DNA of 64,000 nucleotides from CANLDA01 sp964021645 (GTDB lineage Bacteria > Pseudomonadota > Alphaproteobacteria > Rhodobacterales > Rhodobacteraceae): the NCBI GenBank assembly GCA_964021645.1, contig CAXIAD010000005.1, forward strand, positions 1 through 64,000, written 5' to 3'. This document shows, piece by piece, positions 18,588 to 28,189 of the stretch (positions are counted from its first letter, which is position 1; every line of letters begins with the position of its first letter). The notes beneath the pieces are model-generated. The model was not told where the DNA came from. It did not search any database and saw only the letters and a program-made list of their open reading frames with translations. The translations under genes and the position numbers were made by a program.

Positions 18588-20506
18588 TCGTCCCCTTCTG
18601 CAAAGTAAAATTCATCCATCCGGTGGATACCGAAATGCGCGCCCGGTGCCCATGCCCAGATCGCCTGCTCAGGCACATTGCGCAACCGTTTTGACACCAC
18701 AACGGGCTGTGGCGCACCGGACAAAATGCCGATGCCGTAAATTTGGCTCGCGTGGATATCAATCATCGCTTGCCACAACTCTGATCGCTCGGCGTCGGTG
18801 TCGACCTGTGCCCATTGATCGGCCAGCTCTGTCAGGCGGATTGCCTCGGGCATGTCGGGTTTCTCGCCCGCCTCGCCATGGGTTTGGTAATATTGCCCCC
18901 ACATCGGCCAGCCAAAGAATTCCTGTTGATGGGGCACCACATATTCCGGTCGCGTGTAGGATTTGGGCAGGCCATTATCCCAACCGAACCAAACAGCCGC
19001 CATCGTCACACCGGAATAGACCCGGTTGCGCAAAATATCACGCTCCAGCGGGCGCATTACCAGTTTGATACCGATTTCGCGCCATGTGTCGGTGATGATT
19101 TGCAGGGCGTTCTCAACCTCTTGGCGCTCTCCCGCGGTTTCGATCACGAACCACGCGGGGCGCCCATCAGGTAGCAGACGAATGCCGGTTTTATCGCGCT
19201 TGGTTAGGCCGATGCCATCCAGTAGGCGATTGGCCTCTGCCGGATCATATTGCGACCATGCATCGCGATTTTCGGGTTTGAAAAACGGGCTTTGGGGCAG
19301 GACGGTCATGCTGCCCTCTTGTCCCAAACCAAAGTAGAGCGCGCGATTGATCATGCGTCGATCAATGCCCATAGACAGCGCGCGCCGGAAATCGGCCTGC
19401 CGCATGACATCGCGCCAAACCGGATCGCGGAAATTCAGGTTAGGATAGATCGCGATTTGCGAGGCGGTGCCGTTTGACCATAGGCGCGTGGTGTAATTGC
19501 CGCCCTCGACCTCGCCTTTTTTCAGGATTGCCACATCTTTGAAATCAATGCCGCGGGCTTGCAGGTCGGCCTCTCCTGCGTTGGATTTCGCAGCCACCAG
19601 CCCCGAGCCAACCACCGTCATCTCGATGATATCTAAATAGGGCAGTTGCACCCCGCGCGCATCCACACGGTGATAATAGGGATTACGCACAAACAAGAAC
19701 CTGCTTTTGCCCTTGGCAGTGGCATTGATCCATGGCTGCAATGTCGGCAGCGAGGCATTGTCGAATTTGTACATGTTATCGTATTTATTATGCAGCCCGG
19801 CCCAGCTGCGCACGCGTTTTTTGCGCATCAAAACTTCTAGATCCTGCATGCCAGCATAGGCAACATGGAACTGTTTCAGATAGTGCGCGGGCATGTAGAT
19901 AAAGGGGGGGCGTGCCTGCGCCAGCGCCTGTGCAAAGTCAGGATTGGGCAGGGACCATTCATAGATCACCGTTTGTGGATCAGGGAAGGTAACCTTGGGC
20001 AGCTCTCCCTGCACGCGCAGGAATTCAGAGGGGCCGGAGGGGGTCAGTTCCTCATTATTGGCAACGTCGTGCCACCAATAGGCGAAATCAGCCGAGGTAA
20101 ACGGATGACCGTCGGACCATTTGTGCCCCTTGCGCAGATGCAGGGTGAATTTGCGGCCATCAACCACGGTCAGGTCACGCAAAACATCCGGCGCTAGGTT
20201 GTAGTTTTCGTCATAACCGATCAGGCGCGCATAGCCGTAGACCACCATTTGGCGGATATCCTTGGAGCGCGTGATCATCGTGCGCAGCGTGCCGCCCTGT
20301 GAGCCAAACGTGCGGCCCTTGGCAGGAAGGTCAACGATCAGCGGCTGTTGGGGGATGCGCTCAATCACGGGGGGCAGATTGCCTGCCACCACCTCGGCGG
20401 CCCAAAAGGTGCTTTCGGTAAGGTCGGTCTGTTCTGCGCGCGCCATGATGGGCGACGTAAACAATGCGGCGGTTAGGCAGAGGCCAGACAGGAGGTGTTT
20501 AAACAT
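18584..20506 (-). CDS. ABC transporter substrate-binding protein, family 5 (DppA-like, long form)
   Basis: 640-residue periplasmic binding protein with a signal peptide (residues 1-24, ending MARAEQ). Family 5 features: RDLTVVDGRKFTLHLRKGHKWSDGHPFTSAD near residue 120-150, and FRRALSMGIDRRMINRALYFGLGQ in the C-terminal lobe. At 640 residues it is longer than DppA (535) and closer to YejA-like and other long proteobacterial binding proteins. The ligand cannot be read from sequence: peptide, opine or glycoside are all possible. Its start overlaps the ATPase stop by 8 bases. Confidence 0.9.
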   Translation of the reverse strand: MFKHLLSGLCLTAALFTSPIMARAEQTDLTESTFWAAEVVAGNLPPVIERIPQQPLIVDLPAKGRTFGSQGGTLRTMITRSKDIRQMVVYGYARLIGYDENYNLAPDVLRDLTVVDGRKFTLHLRKGHKWSDGHPFTSADFAYWWHDVANNEELTPSGPSEFLRVQGELPKVTFPDPQTVIYEWSLPNPDFAQALAQARPPFIYMPAHYLKQFHVAYAGMQDLEVLMRKKRVRSWAGLHNKYDNMYKFDNASLPTLQPWINATAKGKSRFLFVRNPYYHRVDARGVQLPYLDIIEMTVVGSGLVAAKSNAGEADLQARGIDFKDVAILKKGEVEGGNYTTRLWSNGTASQIAIYPNLNFRDPVWRDVMRQADFRRALSMGIDRRMINRALYFGLGQEGSMTVLPQSPFFKPENRDAWSQYDPAEANRLLDGIGLTKRDKTGIRLLPDGRPAWFVIETAGERQEVENALQIITDTWREIGIKLVMRPLERDILRNRVYSGVTMAAVWFGWDNGLPKSYTRPEYVVPHQQEFFGWPMWGQYYQTHGEAGEKPDMPEAIRLTELADQWAQVDTDAERSELWQAMIDIHASQIYGIGILSGAPQPVVVSKRLRNVPEQAIWAWAPGAHFGIHRMDEFYFAEGDE

Positions 20507-22271
20507 AGCAGCGCACCTTATGACCCGGCTCGATCTCGCTTAGCGGGGGGGCATCCATGCCGTTGAAACGGTAGGCCGCGGGCCAGCTATCCGCCGATCC
20601 TGCCCCTTGTGACACGATGGCCAGATCAATCGGGCGATTGATATCTGGTTCGGGTTGGGCGGCAATCAGCGCCCTTGTGTAGGGATGTTGCGGGTTGAAA
20701 AACAGCGCCTCAGGCGGGCCTTGCTCCACGATCAACCCTTGGCGCATCACCGCCACCTCATCCGCAATGCGCGACACGACGGCAAGGTCATGGCTGATAA
20801 ACAGATAGGACAGGTTCAGCCGATCCCGAATGTCCTCAAGCAGGGTCAGGATTTGCTCTTGGACAGAAACATCCAATGCGGAGGTCGGCTCATCACAAAC
20901 CAGAAACGTCGGGTTCAACATCAGGGCGCGGGCAATGGACAGGCGTTGGCGTTGGCCGCCGGAAAACGCATGCGGAAAGCGGGTCAGCATATTGGGGCTA
21001 AGGCCGACCCATTTCAGCATGTCCGCTGCCCGATCACTGCGTTCAGAGCCAGAGCCGATACCGTGGATTTCCAGCGGCTCAGTCAGGGCCTCTTTGACAC
21101 GCATACGGGGGTTTAGGGTCGAATAAGGGTCTTGGAACACCATCTGGGCCTTGCGTTGAAACGCCAGCCTGTCGGCCTTGCTTAGTTGTTGCAGATCAAT
21201 CGTGTCGCCGCCGGTTTCGCCGCGAAACCTGATCGAGGCACCGGGATCAGCCAATTCCGCGCCCAGCGCCATGCGGGCACAAGTGGTTTTGCCAGATCCG
21301 CTTTCGCCCACAACGGCGGTGGTTTTGCCGCGCTCCACCTCAAGGTTCACGCCCCGCACCGCTCGTACGGTTGATTTGGGCGACCAAGGGGCTGCGCCCT
21401 TTAGGACATAGGATTTGCAGACGTCTTGCATTTCCAAGATCAAATCACGCTCAGGCGTGGCAGGGGTCCATGCCGTGACCTCGGGAATAAGCGGGGCGGC
21501 TGCGAATAACTTCTGCGTATAGCCATGCGCGGGGCTGGTCAGCACATCATTGGCGCTGCCTGCCTCCATCACGCGACCCCGGTTCATCACCGTCACGCTA
21601 TCGGCCATATTGGCCACCACGCCCAAATCATGGGTCACCAGAATAACCGACATGCCGGTATTGTGCTGAATATCCTTGATCAGCCCAAGCACCTGCGCCT
21701 GCGTGGTCACATCCAATGCGGTGGTCGGCTCATCCGCGATCAACAATTCGGGTTCGGCGATAATGGCCATGGCGATCATCGCGCGCTGACGCATACCGCC
21801 GGATAATTCAAAGGGATAAGACCGCCAAACGCGCTCAGGATCGGGGAAACCGACCTGCTCAAACGTCTCCAGCACCTTTTTCTTGGTTTTCGCGCCCGAC
21901 CCTTTGCCGTGCAGAGTCAGCACCTCAACCACCTGATTACCAATCCGGTGAAGCGGCGACAGGGATCGCATCGGCTCTTGAAAGATCATCGAAATATGGT
22001 TGCCACGCAGCGCACACATCTGCCGTTCGGATTGCGCCATGATGTCCGTTGGCCCGTCACGCCCATTGAACATAACAGAACCACTACGCACTTGGGCGAT
22101 ACCGGGCAACAGTCGTTGCGCAGCCCTGCAACTTAGGGTTTTTCCAGATCCGCTTTCGCCGACCAAAGCCAGCGTTTCTCCGGGTTGAACGGCAAAACTG
22201 ACATCATCAACCACAGGCAACGCATCGCCAAATCCGATTGTTAGCCCCTTAACCTCGAGCAATGCCGCCAC
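20499..22271 (-). CDS. ABC transporter ATP-binding protein, fused DppD-DppF type
   Basis: Two ATPase domains in one 590-residue chain, powering the importer encoded downstream. Each half has a Walker A GESGSGKT, a signature (LSGGMRQRAMIA and FSGGQRQRLSIA), a Walker B (ADEPTTALD, CDEPTSALD) and an H-loop His. An OppD/F-type C-terminal extension is present in both halves. The start is uncertain. A GTG at 22271 has a good AGGTGGGGA site and leads straight into LLEVKGLTIGFG. In-frame ATG codons at 22334 and 22367 would add 21-32 residues of unconserved sequence. Confidence 0.93.
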   Translation of the reverse strand: MAALLEVKGLTIGFGDALPVVDDVSFAVQPGETLALVGESGSGKTLSCRAAQRLLPGIAQVRSGSVMFNGRDGPTDIMAQSERQMCALRGNHISMIFQEPMRSLSPLHRIGNQVVEVLTLHGKGSGAKTKKKVLETFEQVGFPDPERVWRSYPFELSGGMRQRAMIAMAIIAEPELLIADEPTTALDVTTQAQVLGLIKDIQHNTGMSVILVTHDLGVVANMADSVTVMNRGRVMEAGSANDVLTSPAHGYTQKLFAAAPLIPEVTAWTPATPERDLILEMQDVCKSYVLKGAAPWSPKSTVRAVRGVNLEVERGKTTAVVGESGSGKTTCARMALGAELADPGASIRFRGETGGDTIDLQQLSKADRLAFQRKAQMVFQDPYSTLNPRMRVKEALTEPLEIHGIGSGSERSDRAADMLKWVGLSPNMLTRFPHAFSGGQRQRLSIARALMLNPTFLVCDEPTSALDVSVQEQILTLLEDIRDRLNLSYLFISHDLAVVSRIADEVAVMRQGLIVEQGPPEALFFNPQHPYTRALIAAQPEPDINRPIDLAIVSQGAGSADSWPAAYRFNGMDAPPLSEIEPGHKVRCYV

Positions 22272-22659
22272 GTATTCGTCCCCACCTGCCACGCCGCGAT
22301 GCGACGCCCGTTCCAATGATCCCCTGAATTCCATGCTGGCTGTTTTGCGCTGCTTGGACTCCCACATTCAAAGGCCACGGGCCACTGAAACATCATTTCC
22401 CCCACCTCGCAAGCAGCTTGCCTCTGCATCCGGCCCGACGCCACGTCTATCACCTGACCAGAAACCGTTTCGAATATGAGTTGAGGTAGCACTTTGCGTT
22501 GCGCCAAATTCCTGCCACAGGTGTTAGTGCAATCGCCATAACCCCGGTTCATGACGAAAATGTTGCAGACTGTAAATTTCCGGTGACCTGCTCTACAGGT
22601 TTCTCAGAATGTCCCTATGTATCAGCCAATATTCACTCCGCACCAAGACAGGATTCCCC
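22272..22659. promoter_or_regulatory. Divergent intergenic region (ABC operon / methyltransferase)
   Basis: About 390 bases between divergent genes. It must hold the promoter of the five-gene ABC operon on minus and probably one for the methyltransferase on plus. I see no clear hairpin or named operator. Confidence 0.4.
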
Positions 22660-23151
22660 ATGAGCCGCCTCGACGTATTCATCAATCGCATGCAATCACA
22701 GCGCGCCTGTATCGACTTCGCATTGGCGCACACACAGGCCGTTAGTGGCCCGGTGTTTGAACTGGGGCTGGGCAATGGGCGCACCTATGACCACCTGCGC
22801 GAGAACGCCTCAGAGCAAGAGGTGTTTGTTTTTGAACGCGCCGTTGCCTCTAATCCGGCATCCACGCCACCAGATGCGCAATTGCTGTTGGGGGATGTGG
22901 TCGATACGCTGCCGCAGGCTTTGGCGCGGTTCGGTGCAACGGCACGGATGATTCACGCAGATCTGGGCGGGCATAATCTGGATAAAAACGATGCCTTTGC
23001 GCGGCTGGTCTCACCCCTAATCGAGCCGCTAATCGCGCCAATGGGATTGGTGGTTTCTAGCGACCGGATGTATTTTGATACCCTCACAGAGATCCCGCTG
23101 CCAGAAGGCGCAATACCCGGACGTTGCTTTATCTATCAGCGCCAAGGGTAA
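22660..23151 (+). CDS. Class I SAM-dependent methyltransferase-like protein
   Basis: 163-residue protein. The glycine motif PVFELGLGNGRTYDHLRE near residue 27-44 matches the SAM-binding motif I of class I methyltransferases. VFVFERAV provides the acidic end of strand 2 and AQLLLGDVVDTL the motif for adenine contact. The fold is short for a stand-alone enzyme. AGGA precedes the ATG at 22660; the frame upstream has no support. It sits 5' of DUF1045 and phnN. The methyl acceptor is unknown. Confidence 0.75.
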   Translation: MSRLDVFINRMQSQRACIDFALAHTQAVSGPVFELGLGNGRTYDHLRENASEQEVFVFERAVASNPASTPPDAQLLLGDVVDTLPQALARFGATARMIHADLGGHNLDKNDAFARLVSPLIEPLIAPMGLVVSSDRMYFDTLTEIPLPEGAIPGRCFIYQRQG

Positions 23152-23238
23152 GCGCCGCCCCATCTGTCAAGCACCAGCCGAGGGCGGCTCCGTCAGGAGC
23201 TTCCCGAGACATCGAGCGCGCCGCAGGCGCTCCTTTAA

Positions 23239-23260
23239 GGCGTTTTGAGAAAAACGCGCC
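23239..23260 (+). terminator. Possible hairpin terminator after the methyltransferase gene
   Basis: GGCGTTTT pairs with AAAACGCGCC across a 3-4 base loop (one bulged base), 90 bases beyond the stop, within a GC-rich stretch. There is no clear T-run, so terminator activity is uncertain. Confidence 0.3.
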
Positions 23261-23358
23261 TCGCGCGGTTTTAGTAGAAACGCTTTAGGTCACGCCACCC
23301 GCCTTCCTTGGCGCGGAATGCATCTTGTGCCATGACGGGGGATAATTTGGAGTCAGCC

Positions 23359-24045
23359 ATGAATTTCAATCGGTTTGCGGTTTTCTACACGGCCCCCATG
23401 GGTGCCTTGGCCGAGTTTGGCGCCGCATGGCTGGGCTGGGATGTGGCGCGCGCAATTGCGGTGCCTCATCCGATAATTGCCGGGCTGGAAACCCCAGTCG
23501 CCGAGCTAAGTCAGGGGCCGCGAAAATACGGTTTTCACGGCACGATCAAGCCCCCTTTTCGTCTAGCGCAGGGGCAAACCGTCGCTGCATTGTCTGACGC
23601 CATGCAGGCCCTGTGTTCCCGCCGTCATGCCGTCGCGTTGGATGGTTTGGAGCTGGGTCAACTGGGCCGGTTTTTGGCGCTTGTTCCCATGGGTGACACC
23701 GCATCCTTGGCCGCGCTGGCCGCCTCGTTTGTACGCGAGCTGGATATGTTTCGCGCTCCGCTCACCGAGGCCGAATTGATCAAAAGGCGCGGGGCCAATC
23801 TTAGCCCAAACCAAGAGGCCAATCTTGTTAGCTGGGGCTATCCTTATGTGATGGACGAGTTCCGGTTTCATATGACCTTGACCGGGCGCATGCCCAAAAA
23901 ACAGACCAGCCAAGCCCACAGCGTTTTGATGCCAATTGTTGCACCCTTACTGCCCAAACCCTGTGTCATCGACGCGCTGACCTTGGTTGGAGAAGACGAC
24001 GAGGGGCGGTTCCATCAAATTCAGCGTTGCGCCCTTTTGGCATAA
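23359..24045 (+). CDS. DUF1045 protein (2H phosphoesterase-like, phosphonate-associated)
   Basis: 228-residue protein of the DUF1045 group, which often sits beside phosphonate genes. Starts FNRFAVFYTAPMGALAEFGAAWLGWD. It has two His-containing motifs, KYGFHGTIKPPF (near residue 57) and FRFHMTLTGR (near residue 174), matching the H-x-T pairs of 2H phosphoesterases. The ATG at 23359 has a GGAG site. It is convergent with phnN and overlaps its 3' end by 25 bases. Role in phosphonate metabolism is inferred from family and neighbour. Confidence 0.85.
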   Translation: MNFNRFAVFYTAPMGALAEFGAAWLGWDVARAIAVPHPIIAGLETPVAELSQGPRKYGFHGTIKPPFRLAQGQTVAALSDAMQALCSRRHAVALDGLELGQLGRFLALVPMGDTASLAALAASFVRELDMFRAPLTEAELIKRRGANLSPNQEANLVSWGYPYVMDEFRFHMTLTGRMPKKQTSQAHSVLMPIVAPLLPKPCVIDALTLVGEDDEGRFHQIQRCALLA

Positions 24046-24614
24046 ATCGCGGATAGGGCGGTTTGCACGGTGATCTCCAACGGGCCGTCATTTGCGATCT
24101 CAACGACATTTAAACCCGGTGCGATAGTGAATGCTGCCCGGCGCAACCGATCAGTAATATCAGCGGTGTTTTCGCGCCCGCGCATGGTAAGCCTTGCGGC
24201 CAATTCATCGGGATTTGCTGTTAATGACAAGACCAAAAAATCGGGCACCCGCTTGGCCACTTCGGGCAAAACAGCGCGTGAAAAATTGACCAGCACATCA
24301 TAGCCTCCCATGGTACGCCCATCAGGGGTACGCCGCCCCTGCGTCAACGCGATCGCCTCTGATGGAATGGCGTACTGCAACCCATGCGCTGACCAACTAA
24401 AGGCAAAGGCCCCTTTGGCCTGCAATGTGGCGAATTCAGTCTCTGTTACGCCCTTAGATGCCTCCCCACCTACCCCAGAGGGCCGCGTAATCACCCGCCG
24501 CGCAAGGCGGATATTGCTGTGGGCCGCGGCCAATGCTGCCATCACCGTATCCTTGCCCACACCCGATGGGCCGACAACGGCGATCAAACGGCCGGGCATT
24601 GGAATATTGCTCAT
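24021..24614 (-). CDS. phnN: Ribose 1,5-bisphosphate phosphokinase PhnN
   Basis: 197-residue P-loop kinase of the guanylate-kinase-like class. It makes PRPP from ribose 1,5-bisphosphate in the C-P lyase pathway. Walker A is VVGPSGVGKDTV (residues about 13-24). The region ARRVITRPSG.G and the FAFSWSAHGLQYAIP segment are typical of PhnN, as is RGRENTADITDRL near residue 145. No C-P lyase core genes are in this window, so phnN is detached from its usual operon here, or the operon lies elsewhere. Confidence 0.88.
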   Translation of the reverse strand: MSNIPMPGRLIAVVGPSGVGKDTVMAALAAAHSNIRLARRVITRPSGVGGEASKGVTETEFATLQAKGAFAFSWSAHGLQYAIPSEAIALTQGRRTPDGRTMGGYDVLVNFSRAVLPEVAKRVPDFLVLSLTANPDELAARLTMRGRENTADITDRLRRAAFTIAPGLNVVEIANDGPLEITVQTALSAIYAKRAQR

Positions 24615-25185
24615 TTATGCGCCCCCTATCTCGGTTTATAACGGGTGCCGCGACACCCCGTGACGCCCTGCGATGCGACACTTATCTCAGCCATCAAGGC
24701 GCCCTATCTATCTAGCTACATCTCTAGACGACACCCCCCGGCGCGCCAATGGCAATCCTTGTCCCAAGGGGGCCACCATACAAGGCCCGCCCGCGCGCCG
24801 GTTTGGCAATCCATCCCCGCCACAGCCCGGTCGGGTGGTAATGCTGGTGGTCCGCCGGAGATCACATCCGCAATCACCGCGCAAACGGGCAGTCAGGCGC
24901 AAATCACCGTAAAACCGCCCATCCAAGCCAAAAAATGCACCTATGATCTACAACACCGTCAAGTTAAAACGCCCGAGGCAGCGCTGATCCCTTGATTTGT
25001 CGGGCAAAGAATGGTTTTGCCGCAGGTATTGGTTGCCCGGTCTTTGACCCTAAGAAAAGCGACCAGACGTAGACATTCAATCAGATTGTTTTTAGTCTTT
25101 GGTTTTGGACGGTAAATTGGTGCAGAATACGGTCGGCGCGTCGATGCGCCTCAAAGACGCTGATACGGCAACGCGGGGCGAAAGT
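24615..25185. promoter_or_regulatory. 571-base gap before the lipid gene cluster
   Basis: Between divergent genes (phnN on minus, the serine-palmitoyltransferase-like gene on plus). It should hold the promoter of the long plus-strand lipid operon. The last 180 bases turn AT-rich (GATTGTTTTTAGTCTTTGG), as promoters do. I see no gene, RNA or operator that I can support. Short open frames here lack family features. Confidence 0.45.
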
Positions 25186-26436
25186 ATGACACAAACGCAA
25201 TCAAGCTTTTCGGTTTTCGCCGAACGCAGATTTCGTTTGAGCGGCAAGGCGTTGATTGAAAACGGCCATCCCTATTTCGTACCCACCGATGCCTTGGAGG
25301 ACGCAAGTGATTCCTGGCCTGACGGATTTCTGAGCATTGCGCATTATGACTATCTTGGCCTTGCGCATCACCCCAAAGTGGTTGCCGCTGCCAAGGCCGC
25401 GATTGATCGCCACGGCACTGGCGTTGGAGCATCGCGTCTGGTGGGCGGAGAGCGTCTGGGCCATCGCGCGCTAGAGGATGCTTTGGCCGATTTTCTGGGC
25501 GTCGGTGGCGTGCTGTCGATCATCTCAGGATATCTGACCAATGTGGCCCTGATCAATCATGTCATGGGCCCCAAAGACATCGTGATTGCCGACGAGTTGG
25601 CGCATAATTCCATCGTGATTGGTGGTAAAACCGGCAAATTCGCCTATCGCACCTATCTGCATAACGATCTCGACGATCTTGAGCGGCTGATGGGTGAGGT
25701 TGCGGGCGATTATAACCGTGTGCTGATCGTCACCGAGGGTCTCTTCTCGATGGATGGGGACATCACCGATCTGCCCCGTTTGCTTGAGATCAAGGAAAAA
25801 CACGACGCTTGGTTGTTGCTGGACGAGGCGCATTCTTACGGGGTGCTGGGCGCGACGGGTCGTGGATTGTGCGAACATTTTGGCGTTGATCCTGCGCGAA
25901 TTGACCTGACTGTCGGCACGCTTTCCAAAAGTTTTTCCTCATCAGGCGGGTTTGTTTGCGCCTCTGCCGAGGTGATTGAGTGGCTGCGCTTTACTCTATC
26001 GGGGTTTGTGTATTCCGTTGGATTATCTCCTGCGACAGTCGCCAGTGCGCATGCTGCGCTTGATGTTTTGCGCAGTGAGCCTGAGCGCGTCACGCATTTG
26101 CGGGCCAATTCGCAACGGTTTTTAGCCAAGGCGCGCGCGGCTGGATTGAATACCGGTTCCGCCTTGGGCGAGGCGGTGATCCCCGTTTTGTTCACCTCAG
26201 CCGAGCAATGCGCCTTTGTCGCTGAAGCCTTGATGAATGCAGGCATCTATGCTCCGCCAATCATCCATGTCGGCGTGCCCAAAGATTTGCCGCGCATCCG
26301 GTTTTTCCTTTCCACCACCCACACCGAGGCGCAAATTGACCGCGTGATCGAGGCGGTACTGACCGCTCTTGCCAAGTATGAGCAGGGACCAACTGGCGCG
26401 CTATCCTTGGCACCAAAACGGGTCGGTGCCGAGTGA
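25186..26436 (+). CDS. Alpha-oxoamine synthase, serine palmitoyltransferase-like
   Basis: 416-residue PLP enzyme of the AONS/ALAS/SPT group, which condenses an amino acid with an acyl thioester. Seen: substrate-side LSIAHYDYLGLAHHPKV, glycine-rich GTGVGASRLVGGERLGHR, the PLP-stacking EL-AHNS region, DEAHSYG (Asp213, His216) and the Schiff-base lysine in GTLSKSF (Lys248). By sequence alone it could be an AONS (biotin) or other oxoamine synthase. The neighbouring ketosphinganine-reductase-like and inositol genes make serine palmitoyltransferase, the first step to sphingoid bases, the best reading. The ATG at 25186 begins the conserved part; 29 upstream codons are open but unsupported. Confidence 0.82.
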   Translation: MTQTQSSFSVFAERRFRLSGKALIENGHPYFVPTDALEDASDSWPDGFLSIAHYDYLGLAHHPKVVAAAKAAIDRHGTGVGASRLVGGERLGHRALEDALADFLGVGGVLSIISGYLTNVALINHVMGPKDIVIADELAHNSIVIGGKTGKFAYRTYLHNDLDDLERLMGEVAGDYNRVLIVTEGLFSMDGDITDLPRLLEIKEKHDAWLLLDEAHSYGVLGATGRGLCEHFGVDPARIDLTVGTLSKSFSSSGGFVCASAEVIEWLRFTLSGFVYSVGLSPATVASAHAALDVLRSEPERVTHLRANSQRFLAKARAAGLNTGSALGEAVIPVLFTSAEQCAFVAEALMNAGIYAPPIIHVGVPKDLPRIRFFLSTTHTEAQIDRVIEAVLTALAKYEQGPTGALSLAPKRVGAE

Positions 26437-27056
26437 TGTCAATCTGGCGCACGCGTATGATCCTGCCACTCATGGCGATTGCAGTGTTTGTGATTTCGCT
26501 GGCTCCGCAGACGCATGCGAACCCTGATCTTAGCATTGCACAGGCCACCACCTCTGCGAAAATGCCACGTGTGCGGGCCGATTTTCCGGTGCCCGCCGAC
26601 AAGGCACAGCTATTCTATGTGCAGCGCTCGATGAATTCCAACACGGTGGTTTATGCGGCGCAGTTTGATGGGCAGGGCATGCTGAAATCTCGTGCCCCTG
26701 TGCGGGCCTATTGGCGGCGGTTTAACACCACCTCTGAGGTTAAATCGCTGAAGTGGTTCGAAGATGCCTTTGCTTATGGGGTTAAGGCGCGCCGCACGCA
26801 GGATTCCACCTATAAGGTTCGATTTCAGGCCATACCGGAACTTGCTGTCGAGTTGCGCCAAACCGCCCCGTTTCAGGCGGCCTTGTGGGCGCAGGTCGAG
26901 GACCGGGAACTGCGCCTTAACTACGCCTATCTTGATCTTGACGAATCCGGGATGATCCCGCGCGTCACCGCCCTTCGCTTGTTTGGAACCGACCCCACTT
27001 CGGGTTTGGCCCATGCATATATAATTACCGTTTCCGGTGGAGACTTCCGCAAATGA
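26436..27056 (+). CDS. Exported DUF4833-like protein in lipid cluster
   Basis: 206-residue protein with an N-terminal signal/anchor (RMILPLMAIAVFVISLAPQTHA). The mature part opens VPADKAQLFYVQRSMNSNTVVYAAQF, which I recall as the DUF4833 pattern, followed by PVRAYWRRF. Predicted to be a beta-rich periplasmic protein. Its ATG shares a base with the previous stop (TGATG), and its end overlaps inositol-phosphate synthase by 4 bases, so it is firmly inside the operon. A role in handling or transporting the lipid product is inference; no catalytic motif is seen. Confidence 0.7.
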   Translation: MSIWRTRMILPLMAIAVFVISLAPQTHANPDLSIAQATTSAKMPRVRADFPVPADKAQLFYVQRSMNSNTVVYAAQFDGQGMLKSRAPVRAYWRRFNTTSEVKSLKWFEDAFAYGVKARRTQDSTYKVRFQAIPELAVELRQTAPFQAALWAQVEDRELRLNYAYLDLDESGMIPRVTALRLFGTDPTSGLAHAYIITVSGGDFRK

Positions 27057-28189
27057 CTACCTCGCAAATTCGCACCTCAATTCGTACCGCCATTGTTGGT
27101 GTGGGCAACTGTGCCAGCTCTCTCATTCAGGGTGTTTCTTATTGCCGCGCCATGGGGCCGGATGCCATCGGTGTCAGCTTTCCCGAATTGGCAGGCTATC
27201 GGCCCGAAGATATCGAACTGGTCGCAGGTTTCGACGTTGATGCGCGCAAGGTTGGGCTGTCGTTGGGTGAGGCCGCCCTTGCCGCGCCCAATTGCACAGA
27301 GGTTTTCCACGATCAATTAGACGACCAACAGGCGCGTGTGATGCGTGGCCCCGATCTGGATGGTGTGTCGGCGCATATGCTTAACCAGCCCGAGGATCGC
27401 AGCTTTCGTCTGTCGCTGGAGCCTGCTCTGGCCAAAGACGATATCGTTAGCGCGCTGCGGGCCGCAAAGGCCGAGGTGATGGTGATTTTCCTGCCCGTTG
27501 GGTCGCACCGCGCCGTTGAGTTTTACGCCGAATGCGCGATTGAGGCGGGTTGTGCCTTGGTCAACGGCATCCCGGTTTTCATCGCCTCAAATGCGGTATG
27601 GGCGGCGAAATTCAAATCCGCCAACCTGCCAGTATTGGGCGATGATTTTAAGGCACAACTTGGCGCGACGGTTGTGCACCGCACCCTGACCAATCTGGCC
27701 GAAATGCGCGGCGTTAAGATCGACCGCACCTATCAATTGAACGTTGGCGGCAACACCGATTTCCTGAATATGTCAGACATGGATCGCCTCGCGATGAAAC
27801 GCGAGTCTAAGACAGAGGCCGTGCAGGCGTCGATGGAAAACAGGCTCGATTCCACCGATATTCGCATTGGCCCGTCAGATTACGTGCCATGGCTGAATGA
27901 TCGCAAGGTGGCCTATATCCGTCTTGAGGGTCGCCTGTTTGGCGGCGCGCGCACCAATATCGAGCTGCGCCTAGATGTTGAGGACAGCCCCAACGCCGCT
28001 GCCGAGGCGATGGCGGGCATTCGTTGTGCCCGTATCGCATTGGATCGCGGGTTAAGTGGGGCGATCAATGCCGCATCTGCCTTCCTGTTCAAACACCCGC
28101 CAGAACAGATTGAGGACACCGATGCCCATGAGGCATTGCTGCAATTCGCAAACAGCGCTGATTCTGGTTCTAACTCCGGGGAAACCTGA
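27053..28189 (+). CDS. ino1: Myo-inositol-3-phosphate (1-L-myo-inositol-1-phosphate) synthase
   Basis: Converts glucose 6-phosphate to inositol 3-phosphate with NAD. The 378-residue length and motifs match the short actinobacterial/archaeal class. They are: NAD site AIVGVGNCASSLIQGV (residues about 13-28), VNGIPVFIAS, LPVLGDDFKAQLGATVVHR, LNVGGNTDFLNM, the active-site SKTEAV-type loop ESKTEAVQAS, and IGPSDYVPWLNDRKVAYIRLEG. Bacteria that carry this enzyme usually use inositol in lipids or small thiols. Here the neighbours are lipid genes, so a phosphoinositol lipid head group is the likely purpose. Start and stop overlap neighbours (ATGA; TGATG). Confidence 0.94.
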   Translation: MTTSQIRTSIRTAIVGVGNCASSLIQGVSYCRAMGPDAIGVSFPELAGYRPEDIELVAGFDVDARKVGLSLGEAALAAPNCTEVFHDQLDDQQARVMRGPDLDGVSAHMLNQPEDRSFRLSLEPALAKDDIVSALRAAKAEVMVIFLPVGSHRAVEFYAECAIEAGCALVNGIPVFIASNAVWAAKFKSANLPVLGDDFKAQLGATVVHRTLTNLAEMRGVKIDRTYQLNVGGNTDFLNMSDMDRLAMKRESKTEAVQASMENRLDSTDIRIGPSDYVPWLNDRKVAYIRLEGRLFGGARTNIELRLDVEDSPNAAAEAMAGIRCARIALDRGLSGAINAASAFLFKHPPEQIEDTDAHEALLQFANSADSGSNSGET

